Numbered from the stretch's first letter, positions 6,248 through 12,781 are shown. The stretch: DNA of 12,781 nt from Candidatus Omnitrophota bacterium (GCA_023246995.1 JAHFHI010000008.1:1-12781); one strand, 5' to 3'. The notes: generated from the letters alone by a model not told the origin. Translations and numbers: made by a program.

Positions 6248-7180
6248 ATGAACGCTTCAGCAAATTCTCTTTATGATGTGGTCGTGATCGGGGGCGGCGG
6301 AGCCGGTCTTACGGCAGCGCTTTACACCTCGCGCGCAAAACTGACAACACTGCTTCTTGAAAAGCTTGTGCCGGGAGGTCAAATCGCGCTTACCGATATT
6401 GTGGAAAATTACCCGGGGTTTCCGGAGGGCATTACCGGCGGTGAGATCGCCCAGCGCATGGAAGATCAGGCCAAACGTTACGGAACCCAGGTGGCCTATG
6501 AACCGGCCGAGAGGATCACTCAAAATGCGGACCTCTTCGAGATTAAAACATCGGGTTCTGCCTATCGCGCCCGTACGATTATCCTCGCGGCGGGAGCTTC
6601 CTTTAGAACGATCGGTGTCCGGGGCGAGAAGGAGCTCACGGGCCGGGGCGTTTCCTATTGCGCCACCTGCGACGGCGCTTTTTTTAAGGAAAAGAAAATT
6701 GCCGTAGTCGGCGGCGGGGATTCGGCCATGCAGGAGGGGATTTTTCTTACCCGTTTTGCCAGCGAGGTGAACGTCATCCACCGCCGTGACAAGCTGCGCG
6801 CGAGCCCCATCCTCCAGGATCGCGCCCGGCAAAATCCCAAGATCAAATTTATCTGGAATACCGTGGTTGAGGAAGTCCGCGGCGAGAAAAAAGTTCAGGA
6901 GCTTTTACTGCGCAACCTTAAGGAAGGGCGTGATTATGCCTTTGCGGCCGACGGGGTTTTTGTTTTTATCGGGCATGAACCCAACACGGCTTTCCTCAAG
7001 GGGTTTGTCGAGTTGGATGAGAAAGGATACGTGAGGACAGACACCGGACTGGCGGCGTCCGTTCCGGGAGTTTTTGCCGCGGGAGAAATCAGGACCGGGG
7101 CCGTCAAACAGCTGGTGGCCGCATGCGGCGAGGGGTGCCAGGCCGCGCTGGCCGCACAGGCCTATCTCGAGCACGCATGA
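6248..7180 (+). CDS. trxB: Thioredoxin-disulfide reductase
   Basis: This FAD/NADPH enzyme reduces thioredoxin in the cytoplasm. The product is 310 residues, normal for low-molecular-weight TrxB, with GGAG at 6237-6240 placed seven bases before the ATG. The FAD-binding start is VVVIGGGGAGLTAA (11-24). VENYPGFPEGITGGE follows, then the redox-active CATC (Cys138, Cys141). The NADPH domain has GGGDSA (155-160) and HRRDKLRAS (178-186). The second FAD motif reads GVFAAGEIR (274-282), with Glu in place of the usual Asp of GDVR. The following gene is an exported thioredoxin-like protein overlapping by ATGA, so the two may belong to one redox module. However, TrxB acts inside the cell and the partner outside the membrane. 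Confidence 0.93.
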   Translation: MNASANSLYDVVVIGGGGAGLTAALYTSRAKLTTLLLEKLVPGGQIALTDIVENYPGFPEGITGGEIAQRMEDQAKRYGTQVAYEPAERITQNADLFEIKTSGSAYRARTIILAAGASFRTIGVRGEKELTGRGVSYCATCDGAFFKEKKIAVVGGGDSAMQEGIFLTRFASEVNVIHRRDKLRASPILQDRARQNPKIKFIWNTVVEEVRGEKKVQELLLRNLKEGRDYAFAADGVFVFIGHEPNTAFLKGFVELDEKGYVRTDTGLAASVPGVFAAGEIRTGAVKQLVAACGEGCQAALAAQAYLEHA

Positions 7181-7659
7181 GACTTTCTCTCCCATTTCTG
7201 GGGGTGATGGTTTTTCTCTCCGGCGCGATGGCTTGGGCCCCAAGCCGCGGGCATGAGGGAAACCAGGCCCCGGAGTTTAGCCTTCCTTTTTTAGACAACC
7301 CTGGCGAGCAGATCCGGCTTTCAGAGGTCAACCGCGAGTCCCCGGTACTTTTAATTTTCTGGGCCAGCTGGTGCCCCACGTGCGTCGGGGAGATTAGGGA
7401 AGTCAATCAAATCCAGAACCGTTACGGGCCCGCAGGGCTTAAAATATACGGGGTGAACGTCGAGGAGAACCGCGAAACCATTCTTAATTTTGCGCGCGGA
7501 AAAAAAATGGATTATCCGGTTTTGCTTGACGAGAAGGGAGCGGTGGCGGCGCTTTACGGGCTAGACGCCATTCCCGCCGCAGTTTTGATTGCACCCGGGG
7601 GCCGCATCCTTTATTATGGGTATTCACTTCCCGGCAATCTCGAGGACTTGATCGGATAA
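7177..7659 (+). CDS. Exported TlpA/ResA-like thiol-disulfide oxidoreductase
   Basis: The product is 160 residues from the ATG overlapping the trxB stop; longer starts would extend into trxB. Residues 1-19 (MRLSLPFLGVMVFLSGAMA) form a signal peptide or membrane anchor. The thioredoxin fold follows: APEFSLPFLD (31-40), LLIFWASWCPTCVGEI with active-site Cys66 and Cys69, YGVNVEEN, and the cis-proline in AIPAAVLI (Pro133). The AhpC/TSA-type TlpA/ResA group usually reduces disulfides in exported proteins such as apocytochromes, with electrons from CcdA/DsbD. No cytochrome c maturation gene is in view, so the substrate is unknown. Confidence 0.88.
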   Translation: MRLSLPFLGVMVFLSGAMAWAPSRGHEGNQAPEFSLPFLDNPGEQIRLSEVNRESPVLLIFWASWCPTCVGEIREVNQIQNRYGPAGLKIYGVNVEENRETILNFARGKKMDYPVLLDEKGAVAALYGLDAIPAAVLIAPGGRILYYGYSLPGNLEDLIG

Positions 7660-7673
7660 AGGAGATCAACCGA

Positions 7674-7994
7674 ATGACGCATCCGGAAAAAAACGGTGAG
7701 TTTGAAGAGCACATGAGCCAATTGATGCAGATCCTGAAAAGTCTTCTCAAAAATCTCCCGCATCAAGGAGCTTTCCCCGGGGCCAATTTTCCCGGCCTGG
7801 ATCCCGAAAAAAATAACGTTCATCTAAATATCTGCATTTTCGCTTTTCTGCCGATTTCTCCCGAGGAATACGAAGAGTACGAGGATCTTCATGATCAGGC
7901 CGCACAAGCTGAAGAGGGCGAAAGCGGCGCGCATCCCCAGGAATGGACTCCTTCGGATTTAGAATTCCTGCGTCGCCATGGCATCCGGTTTTAA
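7674..7994 (+). CDS. Acidic hypothetical protein, 106 residues
   Basis: I do not recognise this protein. The gene is well supported as real: AAAGGAG at 7658-7664 sits nine bases before the ATG, spacing to the upstream gene is 14 bases, and the next gene overlaps its end by 17 bases. The sequence has an amphipathic N-terminal helix (EHMSQLMQILKSLLKNL, 12-28), a Pro/Gly-rich link, a hydrophobic strand NICIFAFLPI (52-61), a very acidic middle (EEYEEYEDLHD) and a C-terminal WTPSDLEFLRRHGIRF that looks like a conserved helix. There is no signal peptide or clear membrane span, so it is probably cytoplasmic. Confidence 0.7.
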   Translation: MTHPEKNGEFEEHMSQLMQILKSLLKNLPHQGAFPGANFPGLDPEKNNVHLNICIFAFLPISPEEYEEYEDLHDQAAQAEEGESGAHPQEWTPSDLEFLRRHGIRF

Positions 7995-8823
7995 ATGGCC
8001 CAGCCGGCCGCGAGCCGTCTGGTTTTTTGCCGCCGCACTTTTGTTTCTTACCCCTCCCGCGCCGGCCATGGCGCTCGACGAACCCTATGACCATTCCCTT
8101 TGGGATAAGTTTCTAAAGAAATTCGTCAACGAAAAGGGCGAGGTCCATTACGGTGCCGTGAAGGCCGACCCAGGCCTGCTGGACGCCTACCTCCTGCAGA
8201 TTGCTTCCATTGAAGATCAGTTTAAGGTTGAGTGGCCGCGTGAAGAAAAACTCGCGCTGTGGCTGAACGCCTATCACGCCGGACTCATCAAAATCGCGAG
8301 CGAGCACTATCCGATCAAAAGCATCCAAGCTATTCCCGGGGTGTGGACGGCGGATCTGGTCAAAGTCGCGGGACACTTCTACAGTCTAAACACCCTCCGC
8401 GAAGGCATTCTCCTCGGAGCGTTCCGGGATGAGAAGATTCATGCCGCCCTTTCTTCGGGAGCGCGGTCTTCGCCCAGGCTTTCAAGGGAAGCCTACACCG
8501 GCCCCCGCGTGGAAGGGCAGCTCTTGCTCGCCGCCCGCAGATTTGTAAGCGATCCGGAGTTGAACAAAATCCGGGCGGGTGAAAAGAAAATTTATCTTTC
8601 AAAAATTTTTAAATGGTATGCCCAAGATTTCAGTCTCGATTTCGGCGTTCCCGAAAACGACCGCGATCTATCCGTCCAGGAATACGCGGTGCTTTCCTTT
8701 GCCGCTAATTATCATGACGATCCTGAAATTGTGAGTTATCTCGAGGATTCGCGGTACAAAATCAAGTATCTTCCTTTTGACTGGTCGCTCAATGACTGGC
8801 GCACCGGGCAAAGCACGGCCTGA
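7978..8823 (+). CDS. Exported DUF547 domain protein
   Basis: The product is 281 residues from an ATG overlapping the preceding gene by 17 bases. Residues 1-32 are a signal peptide: Arg/Lys-rich start, hydrophobic core VWFFAAALLFL, AMA cleavage site. The DUF547 region has KLALWLNAYHAGLIKIA (91-107), VKVAGHFYSLNTLREGIL (128-145), KIHAALSSGARSSPRL (153-168) and a C-terminal YLPFDWSLND (264-273). These match the order of conserved blocks in DUF547 proteins, whose function is not known. Many members have a conserved Cys pair in the block corresponding to SSGARSSP; here both positions are serine. The mature protein is expected in the periplasm. Confidence 0.82.
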   Translation: MASGFKWPSRPRAVWFFAAALLFLTPPAPAMALDEPYDHSLWDKFLKKFVNEKGEVHYGAVKADPGLLDAYLLQIASIEDQFKVEWPREEKLALWLNAYHAGLIKIASEHYPIKSIQAIPGVWTADLVKVAGHFYSLNTLREGILLGAFRDEKIHAALSSGARSSPRLSREAYTGPRVEGQLLLAARRFVSDPELNKIRAGEKKIYLSKIFKWYAQDFSLDFGVPENDRDLSVQEYAVLSFAANYHDDPEIVSYLEDSRYKIKYLPFDWSLNDWRTGQSTA

Positions 8824-8860
8824 TTTCAAAAGTCTCACCGAGAGAGAAAGAAATCTTAAA

Positions 8861-9682
8861 ATGCCCCGCCGAATACGCGTTGCCTGCCTTCAGACCGATG
8901 CCGGAGAAAACTGGGAGGTTAATCTAAAGGCTGCCCTGGCGATGGTGCGTCAAGCGCTTCGTTTGAAAACCCGCCTTATTGGCCTGCCCGAGAATTTTTG
9001 TTTCCGAGGCCAGGATACCGGGCTTGAGCGCTTTGCCCGCGAGGGCGTGGCGGAAGTTTTAAAAGAGTTTCGGGGGCTCGCGCGCCGGAACCGGGCAGGG
9101 TTTCTTTTGGGGAGTATGCCCGAGGCGTCCGCGCATCCTAAGAAATTTTTCAATACCTCCTATTTGATCGATCCCACCGGCAGGATCGCGGCCGCATACA
9201 AAAAAATTCATTTGTTTGATATTGATCTGCCGGGCGTACGGGTTCATGAGTCCAAGCGTACGGCACGCGGCGAGCAGGTCGTATGCGGGCGTGTCCTGGG
9301 GGTCAAAGCGGGACTTTCGATTTGTTACGATCTTCGTTTTCCGGAGCTTTACCGGAGCCTTGCGCGGCGGGGAGCCGAGATCATGACGGTCCCGGCTAAT
9401 TTTACCTATAAAACCGGGGAAGCCCATTGGGAGGTGCTTTTGCGCAGCCGGGCCATTGAAAATCAGGCCTTCGTGATCGCCCCCGGCCAGGTGGGGGTTC
9501 ATCCGGTGACCGGGATTAGAAGTTTTGGAAACAGCATGATCCTGGACCCTTGGGGCAAGATTCTGGCGCGGGCGGGTCGTCAAAAGCCGGAAGTCATTAC
9601 CGCGGATCTTGACCTTGATTTTCTGCGTAAACTGCGCAGGGCCTTTCCGGTCTTACGCCACACGCGTTTGAAAGGCTTTTGA
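8861..9682 (+). CDS. Carbon-nitrogen hydrolase (nitrilase superfamily, Nit-like amidase)
   Basis: The product is 273 residues from the ATG at 8861, preceded by a GAGAGAAAG purine tract. An in-frame ATG at 8777 would run 47 bases into the DUF547 gene and add a poorly structured tail. The catalytic triad is visible: Glu44 in LPENF, Lys115 in YKKIHLFD and Cys155 in CYDLRFPELY. These flanking motifs, with GSMPE and SRAIENQAFVIAPGQ, resemble the Nit1/Nit2 branch, which includes deaminated-glutathione amidase and omega-amidases. The exact substrate cannot be read from sequence. The protein is cytoplasmic. It is the last gene before the ribosomal promoter, and no obvious terminator follows it. Confidence 0.9.
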   Translation: MPRRIRVACLQTDAGENWEVNLKAALAMVRQALRLKTRLIGLPENFCFRGQDTGLERFAREGVAEVLKEFRGLARRNRAGFLLGSMPEASAHPKKFFNTSYLIDPTGRIAAAYKKIHLFDIDLPGVRVHESKRTARGEQVVCGRVLGVKAGLSICYDLRFPELYRSLARRGAEIMTVPANFTYKTGEAHWEVLLRSRAIENQAFVIAPGQVGVHPVTGIRSFGNSMILDPWGKILARAGRQKPEVITADLDLDFLRKLRRAFPVLRHTRLKGF

Positions 9683-9731
9683 AAGTACGCAACCCCTTGA
9701 AAGAATAGAGGATAGAACTGGGATGAAAAGA

Positions 9732-9760
9732 TTGACAGATCCCGGAGGCCCGGATATTAT
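9732..9760 (+). promoter_or_regulatory. Sigma70-type promoter for rplU-rpmA
   Basis: TTGACA (9732-9737) is a perfect -35. TATTAT (9755-9760) is a five-of-six -10 after an ideal 17-base spacer. Transcription should start near 9767, giving a leader of only about 20 bases that contains the GGGAG ribosome site. Ribosomal protein genes are expected to have such a strong promoter. Confidence 0.85.
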
Positions 9761-9786
9761 AGGGCCATCTTAAAGGGAGTTTAATC

Positions 9787-10110
9787 ATGTCCAATTATGC
9801 CATTATCGAATCCGGTTCCAAACAGTATCGCGTAGAGCCCAAAGGGGTTCTGCAAATCGAAAAACTAACTTTACCGGAAGGCCAGAAACAGGTGGCCCTT
9901 GATCGCGTCCTTTTCATACGAGATGGAGAAAAAATTCAGGTTGGAAACCCCATAATTCCGGGCGCCACGGTCCTTTGCGATTGCGTCGGCGATTTCAAGG
10001 CTCCGAAAGTCGTTTCTTTCAAGTTCCGCCGGCGCAAGGCTTCGCGGCGGATCCACGGGCACAGACAGCATTTTACCCGCCTGATCGTGCGGGAAATCAA
10101 AGCTTCGTAA
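9787..10110 (+). CDS. rplU: Large ribosomal subunit protein bL21
   Basis: The product is 107 residues with GGGAG (9775-9779) seven bases before the ATG. Family features are YAIIESGSKQYRVEPKG (4-20), the VLFIRDGEKIQVGNP segment, and the basic C-terminal part with KFRRRKASRRIHGHRQHFT (78-96), which contacts 23S rRNA. It is the first gene of the widely conserved rplU-rpmA-obgE order and has its own promoter. It contains two Cys residues (64 and 66) in TVLCDCVGDF. Confidence 0.96.
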   Translation: MSNYAIIESGSKQYRVEPKGVLQIEKLTLPEGQKQVALDRVLFIRDGEKIQVGNPIIPGATVLCDCVGDFKAPKVVSFKFRRRKASRRIHGHRQHFTRLIVREIKAS

Positions 10111-10128
10111 AAAGCGAGGATCTGTTTC

Positions 10129-10377
10129 ATGGCGCATACAAAAGCTCAAGGAAGTACGACCAACGGCCGCGACTCCAATCCGAAGCGTCTTGGCGTCAAG
10201 GCCTATGGCGGTCAGACGGTTCGTGCCGGCAGTATTATCGTGCGCCAGCGCGGCAGCAAGTTCCGCCCCGGCTTTTTTGTCGGACAGGGAAATGATTTTA
10301 CGCTCTTTGCAAAGCGTGACGGCGTTGTCGAGTTCCGGACCAACCGTACGGTTCATATCATCCCCACGCAGAAATAA
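10129..10377 (+). CDS. rpmA: Large ribosomal subunit protein bL27
   Basis: The product is 82 residues, with GCGAGGAT as ribosome site, 18 bases after rplU. The N-terminus [24 protein letters not shown] matches bL27 without the cleavable extension seen in Firmicutes. The flexible N-terminal arm reaches the peptidyl transferase centre. The core [22 protein letters not shown] is typical. It is co-transcribed with rplU, and a strong terminator follows. Confidence 0.96.
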   Translation: MAHTKAQGSTTNGRDSNPKRLGVKAYGGQTVRAGSIIVRQRGSKFRPGFFVGQGNDFTLFAKRDGVVEFRTNRTVHIIPTQK

Positions 10378-10378
10378 T

Positions 10379-10392
10379 TTGATTTTAATCAA
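10379..10392. repeat. Short inverted repeat after the rpmA stop
   Basis: TTGATT and AATCAA flank two bases directly after the rpmA stop codon. It is AT-rich and just before the terminator stem. It could be chance. Confidence 0.3.
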
Positions 10393-10395
10393 ACA

Positions 10396-10433
10396 AACGG
10401 GTCTGGCCTTTAAAGGTCAGACCCGTTTTTTTT
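10396..10433 (+). terminator. Strong intrinsic terminator after rpmA
   Basis: AACGGGTCTGGCCTTT (10396-10411) is followed directly by its near-perfect complement (10412-10427), with one G-U pair, and a run of eight T at 10426-10433. The hairpin closes with a small central loop and has a GC-rich base. It should end the rplU-rpmA transcript, with partial read-through possible into obgE. Confidence 0.92.
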
Positions 10434-10446
10434 CTATGCACAAGCC

Positions 10447-10462
10447 GATGAGATTTCTCATC
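10447..10462. repeat. Inverted repeat in the obgE leader region
   Basis: GATGAGA and TCTCATC are perfect 7-base arms around two bases, between the terminator and the obgE ribosome site at 10472. It could fold as a six-pair hairpin with an ATTT loop or be a dimeric regulator site. I see no convincing promoter next to it. Confidence 0.4.
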
Positions 10463-10490
10463 CGCATCTAGAAGGGAATTTCTACACGCC

Positions 10491-11453
10491 ATGTTTGTCG
10501 ATCAGATACACATCCTGGTTCAGGCCGGAAGCGGCGGGAACGGCTGCGAAAGTTATTTTCGCCGCACCGACAAAAAGGCTGTGCCAAACGGCGGTGACGG
10601 CGGCGACGGCGGGAGCGTTATCTTTCGGGGTGATTCAAACGCCCCCGGGCTTGAGAGCTTTCGCTACCGCCAGCATATTATCGCGGAATCAGGAGGCCAT
10701 GGGAGTTCCAGCCGCAAGCGCGGGAGGAACGGCAAGGATCTTTTGATGACGGTCCCGATCGGAACCCGGATCATTGACCGCACGCGGAATTTGCTTGTCC
10801 GGGTGCTCGGAGCGGGTGAAGAGGTCATCGTCGCGCAAGGGGGGCAGGGCGGCGTCGGCAATGACGGCGGAAAGGACGCAAGCCTCGGACAGCGCGGAGC
10901 GGTCATCGATATAGAGCTTAAATTTACGATCCCGGCCGATATTTTCTTGGTCGGGCTTCCGGGGTCCGGCAAGTCCGCGCTTATGAATGCGTTTACCCGG
11001 ACGGCTCTGAAGGAAGGCCCGTACCCGTTCAGCACCCGAAGCCCGGAAATCGGGGTTTGGGAAATTTCCGATGAGGATCGCTTGACTCTTTGCGAGCTGC
11101 CGTCGGTCTATGAGACCTCGCATGAAGGGCGGGGTCTCGGCGTGGATTTTTTGAAGCATCTTGAGAAGGCCCGGATGATTCTCTATGTCCTGGACCCCGG
11201 TTCTCGTTTTAGCGAAAGTCTCGCCAAAGGTTTTGACGTTCTCCGCCGCCAGGTCGAGCTCTTTAGCCGGGATTTTCTGGAAATCCCGCATGCCGCGGTG
11301 GTGACCAAGATGGACCAGGAAGGTGCCCAATCGGCCTTTCGGTCCCAGCGGTTCAAGCCTGCGTGTCCTGTTTTTTGCGTGTCTCTCAAGACCCGCGAGG
11401 GCCTTGAAGAACTTAAACGTTTTATCAAAAACAGTCTTCTTAAAAATGCGTGA
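10491..11453 (+). CDS. obgE: Obg-family GTPase with degenerate switch II
   Basis: The product is 320 residues. Position after rplU-rpmA and the N-terminal Gly-rich Obg domain (1-150, with GGDGGDGGSVIFRGD and VPIGTRIID) identify it as Obg/CgtA, a GTPase acting in 50S assembly and stress control. The GTPase domain has G1 GLPGSGKS (155-162), G2-region YPFSTRSPEIGV (178-189) and G4 TKMD (272-275). G3 reads ELPSVYETSHEG in place of the usual D-x-P-G-L-I-E-G-A-x-x-G, so the Asp and Gly are replaced by Glu and Ser. G5 is VSLKTREGL. The linker before G1 is shorter than usual and there is no OCT-type C-terminal domain. AAGGGA (10472-10477) is a rather distant ribosome site. Confidence 0.88.
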   Translation: MFVDQIHILVQAGSGGNGCESYFRRTDKKAVPNGGDGGDGGSVIFRGDSNAPGLESFRYRQHIIAESGGHGSSSRKRGRNGKDLLMTVPIGTRIIDRTRNLLVRVLGAGEEVIVAQGGQGGVGNDGGKDASLGQRGAVIDIELKFTIPADIFLVGLPGSGKSALMNAFTRTALKEGPYPFSTRSPEIGVWEISDEDRLTLCELPSVYETSHEGRGLGVDFLKHLEKARMILYVLDPGSRFSESLAKGFDVLRRQVELFSRDFLEIPHAAVVTKMDQEGAQSAFRSQRFKPACPVFCVSLKTREGLEELKRFIKNSLLKNA

Positions 11454-11470
11454 GAGAGGAATTTAAACCG

Positions 11471-12583
11471 ATGCGCCAGCAGCTCAAATTCAGCATCCGG
11501 GTCGTGGTCAAAGCAGGGACAAGCATCCTCACATCCGAAGACGGTAAAATTTCTTCAAGAAATTTAGCCCGTCTCGGCGGGGCTGTCGAGCGGGTGCTCA
11601 AAGCCGGAAAACAAGCGGTCCTGGTTAGTTCCGGGGCGATCGCTTACGGCATGCAGGCCATGGGGTTTCTTAAGCGTCCGAAGGAAATGGCCCGGCTCCA
11701 GGCCTGTGCGGCCATCGGGCAGGGGAAGCTCATGCATGCCTATGAAGAGTTTTTTTTGAGCAAAGGCCTGACGACCGCGCAGATCCTTCTGACGCGTGAC
11801 GGGCTTGAAGACCGGACCCGGTTTCTGGCCGCCCGTAAAACCCTGGAAGAACTTTTCTCACTCGGGGTCCTGGCCATCGTTAATGAAAACGATACCGTCG
11901 CCACCGATGAGATCGCTTTCGGAGATAACGACATTCTTTCAGTCCAGGTGGCGCATCTGGTCGGCGCCGATTTGCTTGTTATTCTTTCGGATGTGGACGG
12001 TTTTTATCTGCGTGACGGATCGCGGATCCGCGAAGTGGCCTCCGAAGCTGAAATTGATACGGAACTGGTCAAGCATCTGCGCGATAAACGCAAAGAAAAG
12101 ACGGTGGGCGGGATGCGGGCCAAGTTGAAAGCGGCAAAGCTCGCGATGCGCCTCGGCATTCCTCTTCTTATGGTGAGCGGGCATGAAGCCAACAGCCTCG
12201 AGAGGGCTCTGGCCGGGGAAGACGTCGGGACGCTTTTTCACGCCTCCAGACTCGCCAAAAGCTCGCGCGGGAAATGGATTGCCTTTTCGGCGGCCCGAAA
12301 AGGGGCCCTCACGCTCGATCGCGGCGCCCATGAGGCGCTCCTCAAGAAAAAAAGGAGCCTGCTTGCCAGCGGAATCGTCCGGGTCCGCGGAGCCTTTGAG
12401 CGGGGGGATGTGGTGGAGCTCGAGACGCTTGAAGGCGCTATTTTCGGCCGCGGCGTGGTCCGCTATTCAAGCCGTGATCTCGCCCAAATTACCGGGAAAA
12501 AGAGCCATGAAATCCAGGCGATTTTGGGGTATAAATATCAGGACGAAGTGATTCACCGCAATGATCTTGTTTTGTGGGGATAA
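11471..12583 (+). CDS. proB: Glutamate 5-kinase with PUA domain
   Basis: This enzyme phosphorylates L-glutamate to gamma-glutamyl phosphate, the first step of proline synthesis. From the ATG at 11471 the product is 370 residues, normal for the two-domain form. The amino-acid kinase domain has VVVKAGTSILT (11-21), VSSGAIAYGMQAMG (52-65), the block NENDTVATDEIAFGDND (138-154), LSDVDGFY (172-179) and GGMRAKLKAAK (213-223). A PUA domain follows from about 280 to 365. The ATG is preceded by GAGAGAGGA. A GTG at 11450 overlapping the obgE stop is an alternative that adds seven residues. ProB is usually feedback-inhibited by proline. It is 17 bases after obgE, so probably co-transcribed. Confidence 0.95.
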   Translation: MRQQLKFSIRVVVKAGTSILTSEDGKISSRNLARLGGAVERVLKAGKQAVLVSSGAIAYGMQAMGFLKRPKEMARLQACAAIGQGKLMHAYEEFFLSKGLTTAQILLTRDGLEDRTRFLAARKTLEELFSLGVLAIVNENDTVATDEIAFGDNDILSVQVAHLVGADLLVILSDVDGFYLRDGSRIREVASEAEIDTELVKHLRDKRKEKTVGGMRAKLKAAKLAMRLGIPLLMVSGHEANSLERALAGEDVGTLFHASRLAKSSRGKWIAFSAARKGALTLDRGAHEALLKKKRSLLASGIVRVRGAFERGDVVELETLEGAIFGRGVVRYSSRDLAQITGKKSHEIQAILGYKYQDEVIHRNDLVLWG

Positions 12584-12781
12584 AAAAAGATCCGCGCTTC
12601 ATCCGACAAAAGGATTTTCGGAAATCATGAGAAAAAAGGCAAAGAAAAGTTATCCCTGGCAGGGGGGGTGGCGCGAATCCTTGAAGGTGCCGGCAAAGCG
12701 GCCGATCAGGCCGCCCAGTTTCCGTCCGAGCTTAAAAGAAAAGTGTTGCTTGATGTCGCCTCCGAACTCGGCCGTTCGGCC
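12584..12781 (+). CDS. proA: Possible 5' part of proA (gamma-glutamyl phosphate reductase), start unclear
   Basis: The frame directly after the proB stop stays open to the right edge. Its last part reads GKAADQAAQFPSELKRKVLL followed by DVASELGRSA (12692-12781). This resembles the N-terminal helices of ProA (A-K-x-A-x-x-L-A-x-L-S-x-x-x-K-N-x-A-L-x-x-I-A), and proA commonly follows proB. No ATG is in this frame. The only ATG (12627) is in another frame that gives an unfamiliar basic peptide. A GTG at 12668 is in frame but lacks room for a ribosome site. Homopolymers A6 (12632-12637) and G7 (12662-12668) lie between, so a base-call error, natural frameshift or a rare start codon (ATT 12614) are all possible. 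Identity is tentative. Confidence 0.45.

Noticed and set aside
6257..6832. Minus-strand frame of 191 codons inside trxB
   Set aside because: The plus strand encodes a clear TrxB. The minus product shows no recognisable motif and is a shadow frame.
9059..9583. Minus-strand frame of 174 codons inside the nitrilase gene
   Set aside because: It lies wholly within a gene with an intact catalytic triad, and no domain is visible.
12627..12781. Frame from ATG 12627 as an independent gene
   Set aside because: It gives a basic, Pro-rich unfamiliar sequence, while the alternative frame over the same bases resembles ProA.

Overview
The window is a dense, entirely plus-strand stretch of bacterial chromosome made of housekeeping and cell-envelope genes. 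I see no mobile element, CRISPR array, tRNA or rRNA, and no gap over 300 bases lacks a gene (the longest clear intergenic stretches are about 100 bases). Signal peptides, a TlpA-type exported thioredoxin, good sigma70-type promoters and an exported protein that looks like the TIGR04073 exosortase-associated family suggest a Gram-negative, probably uncultivated lineage. My best guess is Omnitrophota or a PVC-related phylum. This is inference from gene style, not from a phylogenetic marker comparison.

Region 1 (1-3440) is centred on cobalamin. After a few codons of a possible upstream gene comes a small exported TIGR04073-like protein. It is followed by a BtuF-like helical-backbone metal/corrinoid receptor without a signal peptide, cobyric acid synthase CobQ, a small CbiX-type sirohydrochlorin chelatase and a thioredoxin-fold 2Fe-2S ferredoxin. 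Spacing is tight between most of these, so they may form one or two transcripts.

Region 2 (3441-9682) opens with a near-consensus promoter driving a small three-helix membrane protein (DUF4870/Tic20-like). Then comes a 618-residue protein with an N-terminal L7/L12-C-terminal-domain-like module and a very long coiled coil. It is followed with overlapping or short junctions by a bifunctional nuclease family (DUF151) protein, thioredoxin reductase, a TlpA/ResA-like exported thioredoxin, an acidic protein of unknown function, an exported DUF547 protein and a nitrilase-superfamily amidohydrolase. ATGA junctions (at 5804 and 7177) and a 17-base overlap (at 7978) indicate translational coupling through much of this run.

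Region 3 (9683-12781) has a consensus promoter, the classical rplU-rpmA-obgE order and then proB. A strong intrinsic terminator sits between rpmA and obgE. The Obg protein is unusual: its switch II motif is degenerate and the C-terminal domain is absent. After proB an open frame running off the right edge resembles the start of ProA, but has no ATG in frame.

I found no clear novel defence or mobile system. The points most worth a second look are the degenerate Obg GTPase, the L7/L12-like/coiled-coil protein with its uncertain start, the missing start of the proA-like frame, and the small unknown acidic protein in the redox/envelope run.
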